The notes beneath the pieces are model-generated. The model saw only the letters and a program-made list of their open reading frames with translations. It did no database searches and was not told the origin of the DNA. A program made the translations under genes and the position numbers. A stretch of 28,797 nt of DNA from WACF01 sp040880205 (lineage in GTDB: Bacteria > Pseudomonadota > Gammaproteobacteria > Pseudomonadales > Cellvibrionaceae): the NCBI GenBank assembly GCA_040880205.1, contig JBBDIU010000070.1:1-28797 (forward strand), given 5' to 3'. Below, one piece after another: positions 7,948 to 16,545 of this stretch. Position 1 is the first letter of the stretch, and every line of letters begins with the position of its first letter.

Positions 7948-8988
7948 CTAGGAAGATAGCAGATCGATATTATGCTTATCCATCAGGTCCATGGCCCGGC
8001 CACCGCCGCGGGCAACGCAGGTCAGGGGGTCTTCCGCCACGATCACCGGCAAGCCGGTCTCTTCGGTGAGCATACGGTCTATGTCGCGCAGCAGCGCGCC
8101 GCCGCCGGTCAGGACCAGGCCGGATTCGGCGATATCGGAAGCCAGTTCGGGGGGTGATTGCTCCAAGGCACTCTTAACCGCCTGGACAATACCGGTCAGA
8201 GGTTCTTGCAGCGCTTCCAGGATTTCGTCGCTGTTCAAGGTAAAACTGCGCGGAACACCTTCGGCCAGATTGCGACCACGCACATCGATCTCGCGCACTT
8301 CGCTGCCGGCATAGGCGCAACCGATCTCCTGCTTGATTCGCTCCGCCGTGGCATCGCCAATCACGCTGCCGTAATTGCGGCGCACATAGTTGACAATCGC
8401 TTCATCGAAACGGTCGCCGCCGATTCGCACCGAGTCGGAATAGACCACGCCATTCAAGGAAATAATAGCGATTTCCGTGGTGCCGCCGCCGATATCCACC
8501 ACCATACAGCCGTTGGCTTCCTCGACTTTCAGACCGGCACCGATCGCGGCCGCCATGGGTTCTTCGATCAAGCGTACCTCGCGCGCGCCAGCGCCCAGGG
8601 CCGATTCGCGAATAGCCCGCTTTTCCACTTCGGTGGATAGACAGGGAACGCTAACCAGAACCCGTGGGCTGGGTTGGAACCAACTGGTTTCGTGCACTTT
8701 GCGGATAAAGTGCTGGAGCATTTTTTCCGTTACCTGAAAGTCGGCAATAACGCCGTCCTTGAGCGGGCGGATCGCCGTGATGTTACCCGGGGTACGGCCC
8801 AACATGCGTTTTGCTTCCACACCCACTGCCTCAACGATTTTCTGCCCGTTGTGGTGTCGGATGGCGACGACCGAAGGTTCGTCCAGCACGATGCCCCGTT
8901 CGCGGACATAGATCAGGGTGTTGGCGGTACCTAGGTCGATGGAAAGATCATTCGAAAACATGCCGCGAAGGCTTTTGGGCAAGAGCAT
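7948..8988 (-). CDS. mreB: Rod shape-determining protein MreB
   Basis: MreB is the bacterial actin homologue that forms membrane-associated filaments directing lateral wall growth. The product has 346 residues, the normal length. The N-terminal amphipathic start (MLLPKSLRGMFSND) is followed by the phosphate-1 motif SIDLGTANTLIYV (residues 16-28). Phosphate-2 motif VVDIGGGTTEIAIISL and the adenosine motif LVLTGGGALLRDID are also present. The start is ATG at 8988, and the ATG and its neighbours agree with MreB of other gammaproteobacteria. It is the first gene of the mre cluster, and its promoter must lie in the 277-bp divergent gap to gatC. Confidence 0.98.
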   Translation of the reverse strand: MLLPKSLRGMFSNDLSIDLGTANTLIYVRERGIVLDEPSVVAIRHHNGQKIVEAVGVEAKRMLGRTPGNITAIRPLKDGVIADFQVTEKMLQHFIRKVHETSWFQPSPRVLVSVPCLSTEVEKRAIRESALGAGAREVRLIEEPMAAAIGAGLKVEEANGCMVVDIGGGTTEIAIISLNGVVYSDSVRIGGDRFDEAIVNYVRRNYGSVIGDATAERIKQEIGCAYAGSEVREIDVRGRNLAEGVPRSFTLNSDEILEALQEPLTGIVQAVKSALEQSPPELASDIAESGLVLTGGGALLRDIDRMLTEETGLPVIVAEDPLTCVARGGGRAMDLMDKHNIDLLSS

Positions 8989-9265
8989 TTGAGCGGTTTA
9001 CCTTAAATTGAGCTTATTATCGCGAAGCAGCCAGAGCTGCCGAACCAAAGGGAATGTAAACGGTGAAAACTGTGTGCAATTGTAGTCTATTCACCGCGGT
9101 ATTACCCAATCTACAAAATCCGTACACATACCTCGGCAGCGAACGGCCGCCATTATGGTCCCGGCGGCGGGATTCTGCAATGCCGGGCCCGCTGCCGGGG
9201 GATTCAGGGCAAGCGGCAAATGTGGTAACTTACCGCCCCCAATTCCAACCCTCCCGGAGAAAACC

Positions 9266-9547
9266 GTGGATCGATCCGAACTGGAAAAGCTCGCCTTGCT
9301 GGCCCGTCTCAATGTGGACGATTCCGTCTTTGACGAGGTCGCCCAGGGGATTGGCGACGTGCTTGCCCTGGTGGAACAACTGCAAGCGGTAGATACCCAA
9401 GGCGTGGAGCCCATGGCTCACCCGTTGGACGCTTTGCAGCGTTTACGCCCCGACGACATTACCGAAGGCAATTGCCGCGATACTTACCAGGCAATCGCAC
9501 CACAAACCGAGAAAGGTTTATACCTGGTGCCCAAAGTCATCGAATAG
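9266..9547 (+). CDS. gatC: Asp-tRNA(Asn)/Glu-tRNA(Gln) amidotransferase subunit C
   Basis: GatC is the small subunit that stabilises the GatA-GatB interface in the enzyme converting Glu-tRNA(Gln) and Asp-tRNA(Asn) to the amidated forms. The 93-residue product begins VDRSELEKLALLARLNVDD and contains the family hallmark VEPMAHPLD near the middle and KGLYLVPKVIE at the end. An upstream in-frame ATG at 9155 would add 37 Gly/Pro/Ala-rich residues unlike any GatC. The GTG at 9266, with GGAGA 5-6 bases upstream, gives the standard N-terminus. A gap of 180 bp separates it from gatA, longer than usual for this operon. Confidence 0.96.
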   Translation: MDRSELEKLALLARLNVDDSVFDEVAQGIGDVLALVEQLQAVDTQGVEPMAHPLDALQRLRPDDITEGNCRDTYQAIAPQTEKGLYLVPKVIE

Positions 9548-9727
9548 CCATTCGCCGCTGCCCGATTCGTCCACTGCCTGTTTCTGTTCACATAGCGGCA
9601 AGATAGAGGCGAGGCGATGAAATAGCACGGAACACGGGCACCTGTTAAGCACCAATCAACGCCAGCAATCGATAATGTGCGCTCGCTAACACTTACCGAC
9701 AAATAATCAACATCAGGGTCTTGCGCG

Positions 9728-11179
9728 ATGCATAACCTAACACTTGCCGAATTATCCAAGGGCCTGCGTGAGAAAGCCTTTTCCAGTCTCGAACTCACCG
9801 AGCATTTCCTCGCGCGCGTCAATCGCCTGGACGGAGTGTACAACAGCTTTATCAGCATCACCGACGAGCAGGCACTCGAACAGGCGCGGGCGGCCGACCG
9901 AGTACTTGCCAACGGCGGCGGCGACCCACTGTGCGGCATTCCCCTTGCCCACAAGGACATTTTTTGTACCGCCGGGGTAAAAACCACCTGTGGCTCAAAA
10001 ATGCTGAGCAACTTCGTGCCACCCTACAACGCCACGGTGGTGGAAAATCTTCATCGAGCCGGTGCCGTGGTGCTGGGCAAAACCAATATGGACGAATTCG
10101 CCATGGGCTCGTCCAATGAAACCAGCTATTACGGGCTGGTAAAAAACCCCTGGGCACAAGACTGTGTACCCGGCGGATCTTCTGGCGGATCGGCCGCCGC
10201 GGTGGCCGCGCAACTCGCCGCGGGTGCCACCGCCACCGACACTGGCGGTTCCATTCGCCAGCCGGCGGCGCTGTGCGGACTCACCGGATTAAAGCCCACC
10301 TACGGGCGGGTGTCGCGCTGGGGCATGATTGCCTTTGCCTCGAGTCTCGACCAGGCCGGCACCTTGACCCACACCGCCGAAGACGCGGCCATGCTTTTAC
10401 AAAGCATGGCAGGATTCGATCCGAAGGATTCCACCAGCGTCGATCAGGAAGTGCCCGATTACCTTGAAGCACTGCGCGGCAAAATAACCGGTTTAAAAAT
10501 TGGCATTCCCAAGGAGTATTTTGGCCAAGGCCTGAATCCGGGAACGGAACAAGCGGTCAGAACCGGCATTCATCAGTTGGAAAAACTGGGCGCGAAAGCA
10601 ATCGAGATCAGTCTCCCCCATTCCCATTTGGCGGTGCCCACCTATTACGTGATTGCCCCAGCCGAATGTTCCGCCAACCTGTCCCGCTTCGACGGCGTGC
10701 GCTACGGTCATCGCTGCGAAGATCCGAAAGATCTACTCGACATGTACCGTCGTTCGCGCGGCGAAGGCTTCGGCAACGAAGTCAAACGAAGAATACTGGT
10801 GGGCACCTATGCCTTGTCGGCTGGCTTCTACGACGCTTACTACCGCAAGGCACAACAAATTCGGCGCCTGATCAAGCAGGATTTCGTGGATGCCTTCAAA
10901 CAAGTGGATGTTATTGCCGGCCCCACCGCGCCTTCCACGGCATTCGCCTTTGGCGCGAAGAAAGATCCGGTAGCCATGTACATGGAAGATATCTATACCA
11001 TCGCCACTAACCTGGCAGGGCTTCCCGGCCTTTCCATTCCCTGCGGCCTAGTGGAGAATAAACCCGTGGGGCTGCAAATTATAGGCAACTATTTCGACGA
11101 AGGGCGCATCCTCAACGTGGCGCACCAATTTCAACAAGCCACCGACTATCACCAATCAACACCCGCGAACATTGACTAG
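9728..11179 (+). CDS. gatA: Glutamyl-tRNA(Gln) amidotransferase subunit A
   Basis: GatA is the amidase subunit that releases ammonia from glutamine for tRNA-dependent amidation. The protein has 483 residues and carries the amidase-signature catalytic triad: Lys76 in GIPLAHKDIF, Ser151 in PGGSSGGSAAAVA, and Ser175 in ATDTGGSIRQPAALCG. The glycine/serine-rich signature and the downstream GLKPTYGRVSRWG are typical. The end region QIIGNYFDEGRILNVAHQFQ is also standard for GatA. The ATG at 9728 is preceded by AGGG about 10 bases upstream. It is followed 9 bp later by gatB, consistent with an operon. Confidence 0.98.
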   Translation: MHNLTLAELSKGLREKAFSSLELTEHFLARVNRLDGVYNSFISITDEQALEQARAADRVLANGGGDPLCGIPLAHKDIFCTAGVKTTCGSKMLSNFVPPYNATVVENLHRAGAVVLGKTNMDEFAMGSSNETSYYGLVKNPWAQDCVPGGSSGGSAAAVAAQLAAGATATDTGGSIRQPAALCGLTGLKPTYGRVSRWGMIAFASSLDQAGTLTHTAEDAAMLLQSMAGFDPKDSTSVDQEVPDYLEALRGKITGLKIGIPKEYFGQGLNPGTEQAVRTGIHQLEKLGAKAIEISLPHSHLAVPTYYVIAPAECSANLSRFDGVRYGHRCEDPKDLLDMYRRSRGEGFGNEVKRRILVGTYALSAGFYDAYYRKAQQIRRLIKQDFVDAFKQVDVIAGPTAPSTAFAFGAKKDPVAMYMEDIYTIATNLAGLPGLSIPCGLVENKPVGLQIIGNYFDEGRILNVAHQFQQATDYHQSTPANID

Positions 11180-11188
11180 GACTGTGTA

Positions 11189-12649
11189 ATGCAATGGGAA
11201 ACCGTGATTGGTCTGGAAGTGCACGTTCAGCTTTCAACCAAATCGAAATTGTTCTCCGGCTCCAGCACCGCCTTTGGGGCGGAACCCAACACCCAGGCCA
11301 GCGCAGTGGACCTGGCCATGCCCGGCACCTTGCCGGTAGCCAACGCCGAAGCGTTTCGCTTCGCCTGCCTGTTCGGCTTGGCCGTTAATGCCAAAATCAA
11401 TCAACGTTCCATCTTTGAACGCAAGAACTACTTCTATCCCGACCTGCCCAAGGGTTATCAAATTACCCAACTGGCCGAACCCATTGTCGGCCCCGGCGAA
11501 GTGCATATCCAGTTGGGCGATGGCACCGTCAAGACCGTGCGCATCCACCACGCCCACCTGGAAGAGGACGCCGGAAAGTCGCTGCATGAAGATTCCTCAC
11601 TCATCGCGGGCCAGGGCATGTCGGGAATCGATTTGAACCGAGCCGGCACTCCACTGATTGAGGTGGTTACGGAACCCGACATGCGCAGTGCCGAAGAAGC
11701 GGTGGCCATGGCCAAGCATTTGCATTCCATTGTTACTGCACTGGATATTTGCGACGGCGACATGTCCCAGGGTTCCATGCGTTTCGATGTCAATATTTCC
11801 GTACGCCCCAAGGGCCAAAACGAGCTGGGTACCCGCACGGAAACCAAAAATTTGAATTCTTTTCGTTTTATGGAAGATGCCATAGCATTGGAAGTGGACC
11901 GACAGATCGATGTACTGGAATCCGGCGGCAAAATTATTCAGGAAACCCGTCTCTACAATGGCGACACCCGCCAGGCCCGTTCCATGCGCTCGAAGGAAGA
12001 GTCCAACGATTACCGCTACTTCCCCTGCCCGGACTTGCTGCCAGTGGTACTCAGTGACGAATACATCGACGACCTCCGCCAGCAAATGCCGGAGCTTCCC
12101 GAGGCCAAACGGCAACGCTTCATGGAAAGCTACGGCCTGTCTCCTTACGATGCCAACGCACTGGCGGCGGACCGAGCTACGGCTGCTTATTTCGAATCGG
12201 CGGCCAAACAGTGCGGCGAGCCCAAGCTGGCGGCAAACTGGATCATGGGCGACCTGGCGGCACAGTTGAATCAAACCGAAACTCCGATTCAAAGCTGCCC
12301 GATCAGTACCGAACATCTGGCGGGCTTGATAAAACGCATCGCGGACGGCACCATTTCCAGCAAAATCGCCAAGCAAGTGTTTACCGCTCTATGGAACGGG
12401 GAAGGCGATGTGGATACCATCATCGCCGAGCGCGGGCTAAAACAGGTGTCGGATACCGGTGCTCTGGAGAAAATGGTGGACGAGGTTATCGCCCAGAGTC
12501 CACAGCAGGTGGAAAATTACCGCAAAGCGGACGACAAAAAACGACCCAAAATGTTGGGCTACTTTGTTGGCCAGATCATGAAGGCATCCAAGGGGCAGGC
12601 TAATCCCCAGGCGGTGAATGAAATATTGTTAAAGAAATTGCAAGAGTGA
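11189..12649 (+). CDS. gatB: Asp-tRNA(Asn)/Glu-tRNA(Gln) amidotransferase subunit B
   Basis: GatB binds the misacylated tRNA, activates the side-chain carboxylate with ATP, and receives ammonia from GatA. The 486-residue product starts WETVIGLEVHVQLSTKSKLF, the family start. The kinase-like core includes FERKNYFYPDLPKGYQITQ and GIDLNRAGTPLIEVVTEPD, with KNLNSFRFMEDAI and SMRSKEESNDYRYFPCPDL further on. The C-terminal tail domain (YqeY-like, about residues 330-486) ends with VGQIMKASKGQANPQAVNEI, as in other GatB proteins. The start ATG has AGGA 8 bases upstream, overlapping the gatA stop region. Confidence 0.98.
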   Translation: MQWETVIGLEVHVQLSTKSKLFSGSSTAFGAEPNTQASAVDLAMPGTLPVANAEAFRFACLFGLAVNAKINQRSIFERKNYFYPDLPKGYQITQLAEPIVGPGEVHIQLGDGTVKTVRIHHAHLEEDAGKSLHEDSSLIAGQGMSGIDLNRAGTPLIEVVTEPDMRSAEEAVAMAKHLHSIVTALDICDGDMSQGSMRFDVNISVRPKGQNELGTRTETKNLNSFRFMEDAIALEVDRQIDVLESGGKIIQETRLYNGDTRQARSMRSKEESNDYRYFPCPDLLPVVLSDEYIDDLRQQMPELPEAKRQRFMESYGLSPYDANALAADRATAAYFESAAKQCGEPKLAANWIMGDLAAQLNQTETPIQSCPISTEHLAGLIKRIADGTISSKIAKQVFTALWNGEGDVDTIIAERGLKQVSDTGALEKMVDEVIAQSPQQVENYRKADDKKRPKMLGYFVGQIMKASKGQANPQAVNEILLKKLQE

Positions 12650-12656
12650 CTCGACC

Positions 12657-12953
12657 ATGGTTTTAAAGAAGGACAAAAAGAAGGTCGTCGGTGAAAATTT
12701 CACGGACGAGCGCATTAGGAGTTTTTTGCAGTACCTGCCACCGGAAGGTGTCAATGCGGATTTTCATGTGCTGGAGAAGGCGTATCGCGGCATGATTCCG
12801 GAGAATTTTGCAACTTTTGTAACGTTTTTTATGGAAGCCGGGCGCGATATTGATGCCACTGATCCCAACGGCAAAACGTTGCTCGAACAAATTAAGGAGC
12901 ATCGGTACGGGGAGGAGTACGCTGAGGCTTTGCGCGAAGCGGGGGCAAGATAG
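12657..12953 (+). CDS. small conserved protein, PA4642-like
   Basis: This 98-residue soluble protein has a basic start (MVLKKDKKKVVGENFTDERI) and no membrane segment or signal peptide. The middle (EGVNADFHVLEKAYRGM) and the end (DPNGKTLLEQIKEHRYGEEY) resemble, from memory, a small family in Pseudomonas and relatives named after PA4642. The DxTDPNGKTLLE segment looks like a single ankyrin-type turn. Its function is unknown. It starts 7 bp after the gatB stop and is probably translated from the gat mRNA. The ribosome-binding site is weak (GAGTGA), which fits translational coupling. Confidence 0.75.
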   Translation: MVLKKDKKKVVGENFTDERIRSFLQYLPPEGVNADFHVLEKAYRGMIPENFATFVTFFMEAGRDIDATDPNGKTLLEQIKEHRYGEEYAEALREAGAR

Positions 12954-12999
12954 ATCACTTGCGGTGGGTCGTTCTCAGGTCGTACCGTGCCATTAGCCC

Positions 13000-13228
13000 G
13001 TTTGCCACTGGGGGGCCGTATTTCGAAAACGCGGTGACAAATCGGCAGGAAAGCCGATTTGCACAGCGAAGCTGCCCGAAGGGCGAGCCACAGGGAAGTG
13101 GCAAGTGCATACATCCCTGTAGCTCCCTCGCTTGACCGCCATGGACGGCGGAAATGCACGCTTTGCAGGAGCAAAAGCACGCCGTCCCTGAAGCGAGGGT
13201 TTCGAAATACGGCCCCCCAGCGCCAAAC
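13000..13228. mobile_element. MITE-like / palindromic repeat element, copy 1 (229 bp)
   Basis: The element is bounded by 29-bp terminal inverted repeats at 13000-13028 and 13200-13228, which differ at only a few positions. Each ends internally in TTTCGAAA with the core GGGGGGCCGTA. Inside lie a 9-bp perfect hairpin (arms 13038-13046 and 13053-13061) and matched GGACGGCG/CGCCGTCC segments. It encodes no protein. Read on the minus strand it matches copy 2 (13382-13487) at both ends: TTTCGAAACC, CGCTTCAGGGA, GGAGCTACAGGGA and GCGTTTTCGAAA. I see no target-site duplication. It may be a non-autonomous transposon remnant or a dispersed palindromic repeat. Confidence 0.7.
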
Positions 13229-13381
13229 TAGTATCATGCCGGCCACAGGATCGTCCGGTTGTTTCAACAAAATCCACAACGGTTTTCTTATTGCGCCGTC
13301 AATGAAGGTTAAGCTCCCTAGCGTGAAAAATTCTAGGATGCCCCCGAAAAGAACACAGATCTTGATTTGGCCCGAAAGCGA
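13229..13381. other. spacer between the two palindromic elements
   Basis: This stretch of 153 bp separates the two inverted-repeat elements. I see no reading frame with coding character, no RNA gene and no clear promoter here. Confidence 0.5.
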
Positions 13382-13487
13382 GTTTGGTGTTGGGGAGGGC
13401 ATTTCGAAACCGTCGCTTCAGGGATGAAGCGCCGGAGCTACAGGGACGTATTCATGCGTTTTCGAAATGCCCTCCCCAATACCAAAC
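13382..13487. mobile_element. MITE-like / palindromic repeat element, copy 2 (106 bp)
   Basis: The terminal inverted repeats are 28 bp (13382-13409 and 13460-13487) with a single mismatch; the outer part is GTTTGGTGTTGGGGAGGG and the inner end is TTTCGAAA. The 50-bp interior is a shortened version of copy 1 read on the opposite strand (CGCTTCAGGGATGAAG, GGAGCTACAGGGACGTA). It lies 84 bp before the cysZ start and could influence cysZ transcription. Confidence 0.75.
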
Positions 13488-13571
13488 GGATTAAGAACCT
13501 GGACTTCCCCCCGTCATATTCCCCACTGAGACCCATAACAGATATCAAACAAATCCAACGGTCGGTCCAAT

Positions 13572-14282
13572 ATGAACAAAGGCAACTTCCTAAACGGCGC
13601 AGGTTATTTGATTGAAGGGTTTAAACTCCTCAATCATCCCAAATTGCGTCTGTTCGTTCTTGTACCGATCCTCGTCAATACCCTGTTGTTTATTGCCCTG
13701 ACCACGGTGTTGGTTCAGCAATTTACCGACATGCTGGATTGGCTGATGGAATGGTTGCCCGCCTGGGCGGATTTTATGGCATGGGTGGTCGGGGTGGTGC
13801 TCGCCTTGTTTGTGGTGCTGATTTACGGCTATAGCTTTAGCATGATTACCAATGTGCTCGCCGCACCCTTTTACGGGGTGTTGGCGGAAAAGGCCGAAGA
13901 GCTTGCGAGCGGGCGTTTGTTGGAAGGTGAATCACTGCTGCACATGATTCCGCGTACGGTTGTGCGGGAAATACGCAAACTCTGGTATTTCCTGTGGCGC
14001 AGTTTGATTATTTTGATTTTGAGCTTTGTGCCGCTGATAGGGCCGCTGGTTGCCGCGATTTGGGCGGCCTGGTCCATGAGTGTTCAATACAGCGATTACG
14101 CGGCCGACAACCACATGACACCGTTTACGCGGCTACGTGCTTTATTGGGTACACGCCTGTGGAGCGCTCTTGGATTCGGGGCGACGGTTATGCTGGGAAT
14201 GATGGTGCCGGTGCTCAATATTTTTATTATGCCCGCCGCCGTGGTGGGCGGCACCCTGTTTTGGTTGCGGGAATTGAAATAA
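13572..14282 (+). CDS. cysZ: CysZ family sulfate transporter
   Basis: CysZ is an inner-membrane sulfate permease that feeds cysteine biosynthesis; it belongs to the EI24 domain family. The 236-residue protein opens with GAGYLIEGFKLLNHPKLRLF, the conserved N-terminal amphipathic segment. Membrane helices follow at roughly residues 24-46, 64-94, 145-175 and 200-230. The central RTVVREIRKLWYFLWRS and the region SVQYSDYAADNHMTPF match the family. No other sulfur-assimilation genes are seen nearby. The ATG lacks a clear ribosome-binding site. The gene converges on rhlB with only 19 bp between the stop codons. Confidence 0.9.
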   Translation: MNKGNFLNGAGYLIEGFKLLNHPKLRLFVLVPILVNTLLFIALTTVLVQQFTDMLDWLMEWLPAWADFMAWVVGVVLALFVVLIYGYSFSMITNVLAAPFYGVLAEKAEELASGRLLEGESLLHMIPRTVVREIRKLWYFLWRSLIILILSFVPLIGPLVAAIWAAWSMSVQYSDYAADNHMTPFTRLRALLGTRLWSALGFGATVMLGMMVPVLNIFIMPAAVVGGTLFWLRELK

Positions 14283-14301
14283 AAGCCCGACTGTACTGCA
14301 A

Positions 14302-16350
14302 TCAGCTGCGCCGACGTCCACCGCTCCGACCACCACCGCCACTGCTGCGTCCACCACCACTTCTTCCGCCTCCTCCACTGCTGCTACGTCGCTGCCGGGT
14401 GCGCGGCGGGAATTTTACTTCCGGTGGTTCTTCCAACAGTGATTCCGGGGGTTGAGTGCATTTAAGCTCGGCTCCCAACAATTCCTGAATCGGCATCAGC
14501 CGAAAGGCATCGTCCTCGCAGGCGAAACTGATGGACGTGCCGCGTTTGCCGGCCCGACCGGTGCGGCCAATGCGATGCACATAATCCTCGGGCTCTTCCG
14601 GCAGGTTCAGATTCACCACGTGACTGATACCGTCAATGTGTATGCCCCGCCCCGCCACATCGGTGGCTACCAGGACTTTGGTTTCCCCGGATTTGAAAGC
14701 GTCCAGGGTGCGCACCCGTTGCTTCTGGTTGATTTCCCCAGAGAGCAAGCCCACCGCAAACCCATGGGTCCGGAGTTTATCGTAGAGATCGCGACATTCA
14801 TCCCGGCGGTTGGAAAATACCAGCAGGCTGTCAACATCTTCCTGTTTCAGGATGTTATAGAGCAGCTTGTACTTTTCATCGGTGGCCGCCAGGTATACAT
14901 ATTGGGTGACAGTATCGGTTGCGACGCTTTCCGGTTCGATTTCCACCGTTACCCGATCCACTGTCCACTGTTCCACCAGACTCATTACGTCCGGGCTAAA
15001 AGTGGCGGAAAACAGCAATGTCTGACGATGGGTCTTTGGCGGCGTCTGGCGGATCACCCGCCGAATCTGGGGAATGAAGCCCATGTCCAGCATGCGGTCG
15101 GCCTCGTCGATTACCAGGACTTCGATCTGATCCAGGTGCACGTCGCCGTTGCTGCAAAAATCCAGCAGGCGCCCCGGGGTTGCCACCAGGATGTCCACCA
15201 GGCGTTCGCGCAACTCGCTTTGCTGTTTGCCGTAATCCATGCCGCCGACCAGCGTGTGGACTTCCAAATCGGTATAGCGGCTCAGTAATTTTGCATCCTC
15301 GGCAATCTGTAATACCAGCTCGCGGGTCGGTGCAATAATCAGAGCTCGCGCCTCACCAGCAAAGCGCTCTTCCTCAAGTGGGTGTTTTAGCAGGTCGTCA
15401 ATGATAGCGACGAGAAACGCAGCGGTTTTACCGGTGCCGGTTTGCGCCTTGCCGACCAGATCCTGGCCGTTCAGCGCAAAGGGAAGGGATTGAGCCTGGA
15501 TTGGCGAACAATACTCGAAGCGCAGATCCGCAATGGCATGCATCAGATCCAGCGGCAGGTCGAAATCGTGAAAGCGGGTTTTGCCTTCCACCGGCACCAC
15601 TGGAAACTCGCTTAAGTCCCATGCCTGTCGGTCGGATCGGCTTACCTTGCGCGATTGCTTTGCGCGGTCTTGTTGGACTTCTGCTTTGGACCGTTCCTGG
15701 GCTTTGGACCGTTCCTCGCCGGCATCATCGACCTGCGATTGCGATTTTATCCCTTGCTTCTGACTGCCGCGGCTGCCGCGCTTGCGGTTATTGCCGTCAC
15801 CGCCCCGCGCTTGATTTCTTTTGGCTACATTGTCCTCGCTCGCCGGGTCGTTTGAGCTTTGATTGCTAGTGGAGCTTTGGTCAACATTCATGCTTTGGTC
15901 GACCATGTTTTGGTCGACGTTGGCGCTTTGCTCAAGGTTGGCCATATCGCGACTTGTGGAATCTTCGCTGCTCGGGTTTTGGCTGCGCGACGTTTGATTG
16001 TCCGAGGGTTGATTGCCTGAAGGTTGATGACTGGAGCGTTGGTCACCCGAGCTCTGCCCTCGGGAACCCGCATTGCCGGACGTTTTCTTTTGTCGATCAG
16101 ACGGCTGGCGACCATCCCGGTATTGGGGGCGTTTTTGATCACCGCCTCCGGCGTTCGTTCCACCTCTGTGGTGACCGCCTGGATGACTACGTGCGGTATG
16201 CCTAGCACCTGGGCGCGCGGCCGAACCATCTGCCTTCTGGCGCATCGACTCTTGATCGTGATGCGTTCGCGGTATTCCGGATTCCGCCGACGATGTGGTG
16301 CGACTGGATTCACCGTTACTTTTACTGCTTCTAAACAACCTACTTAGCAA
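14302..16350 (-). CDS. rhlB: RhlB-type DEAD-box RNA helicase with long disordered N-terminus
   Basis: This is an ATP-dependent RNA helicase; RhlB unwinds structured RNA for RNase E-type degradation. All helicase motifs are present in the 682 residues: Q motif near YCSPIQAQSLPF (280-291), Walker A AQTGTGKT (302-309), PTREL (341-345), TPGRLLDF (391-398), DEAD (415-418), SAT (448-450), VATDVAGRGIHIDG (561-574) and HRIGRTGRAGKRG (592-604). Residues 1-240 are low-complexity and rich in Ser, Gln, Asn and Asp, with pentapeptide repeats (SxxQx, 106-125). The C-terminal tail (656-682) is Gly/Ser/Arg. The start is TTG at 16350 (MLSRLFRSS), which fits RhlB N-termini but has a poor ribosome-binding site. 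No ATG lies between the upstream stop and codon 36. Confidence 0.93.
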   Translation of the reverse strand: MLSRLFRSSKSNGESSRTTSSAESGIPRTHHDQESMRQKADGSAARPGARHTARSHPGGHHRGGTNAGGGDQKRPQYRDGRQPSDRQKKTSGNAGSRGQSSGDQRSSHQPSGNQPSDNQTSRSQNPSSEDSTSRDMANLEQSANVDQNMVDQSMNVDQSSTSNQSSNDPASEDNVAKRNQARGGDGNNRKRGSRGSQKQGIKSQSQVDDAGEERSKAQERSKAEVQQDRAKQSRKVSRSDRQAWDLSEFPVVPVEGKTRFHDFDLPLDLMHAIADLRFEYCSPIQAQSLPFALNGQDLVGKAQTGTGKTAAFLVAIIDDLLKHPLEEERFAGEARALIIAPTRELVLQIAEDAKLLSRYTDLEVHTLVGGMDYGKQQSELRERLVDILVATPGRLLDFCSNGDVHLDQIEVLVIDEADRMLDMGFIPQIRRVIRQTPPKTHRQTLLFSATFSPDVMSLVEQWTVDRVTVEIEPESVATDTVTQYVYLAATDEKYKLLYNILKQEDVDSLLVFSNRRDECRDLYDKLRTHGFAVGLLSGEINQKQRVRTLDAFKSGETKVLVATDVAGRGIHIDGISHVVNLNLPEEPEDYVHRIGRTGRAGKRGTSISFACEDDAFRLMPIQELLGAELKCTQPPESLLEEPPEVKFPPRTRQRRSSSGGGGRSGGGRSSGGGGRSGGRRRS
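15976..16035. repeat. 15-bp degenerate coding repeats in rhlB
   Basis: Four units of 15 bp with core GGTTGATT (plus strand) encode the pentapeptides SSHQP, SGNQP, SDNQT and SRSQN (residues 106-125) in the disordered N-terminus of the helicase. A second motif, VDQ, recurs three times at about residues 145-157. Confidence 0.6.
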
Positions 16351-16545
16351 AATAATATCCCAAAGTGTACTTTCAATTGATCGATTTTAGCATTGGTCGA
16401 GTCTCGTAAAGCCGTTGTCCGGCTCCGCATTACCTGCCAAGTTGCGACCGGATTGCGAAATGGGGGCAGTATAACACGGCGTACCGGGGCGGACGAATTC
16501 GAGGTTCGGGGACTCGACCTCGGCAACCGAGCTGGTTTGAGAAGC
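16351..16545. other. intergenic region upstream of rhlB
   Basis: This 195-bp region should contain the rhlB promoter on the minus strand. A TTGAAA and a TATTTT separated by 16 bp sit very close to the TTG start, so this promoter reading is weak. A CTCGG/CCGAG mini-hairpin and a CGAGGT/ACCTCG pair occur near 16498-16535. No T run follows them on the minus strand. Confidence 0.3.

Noticed and set aside
14452..15288. 278-codon plus-strand frame inside rhlB
   Set aside because: It is antisense to the helicase core, which carries every expected motif in the other strand.
16495..16525. Sequence resembling a tRNA T-arm (GGTTCGGGGACTCGACC)
   Set aside because: No acceptor, D-arm or anticodon stem can be built around it.
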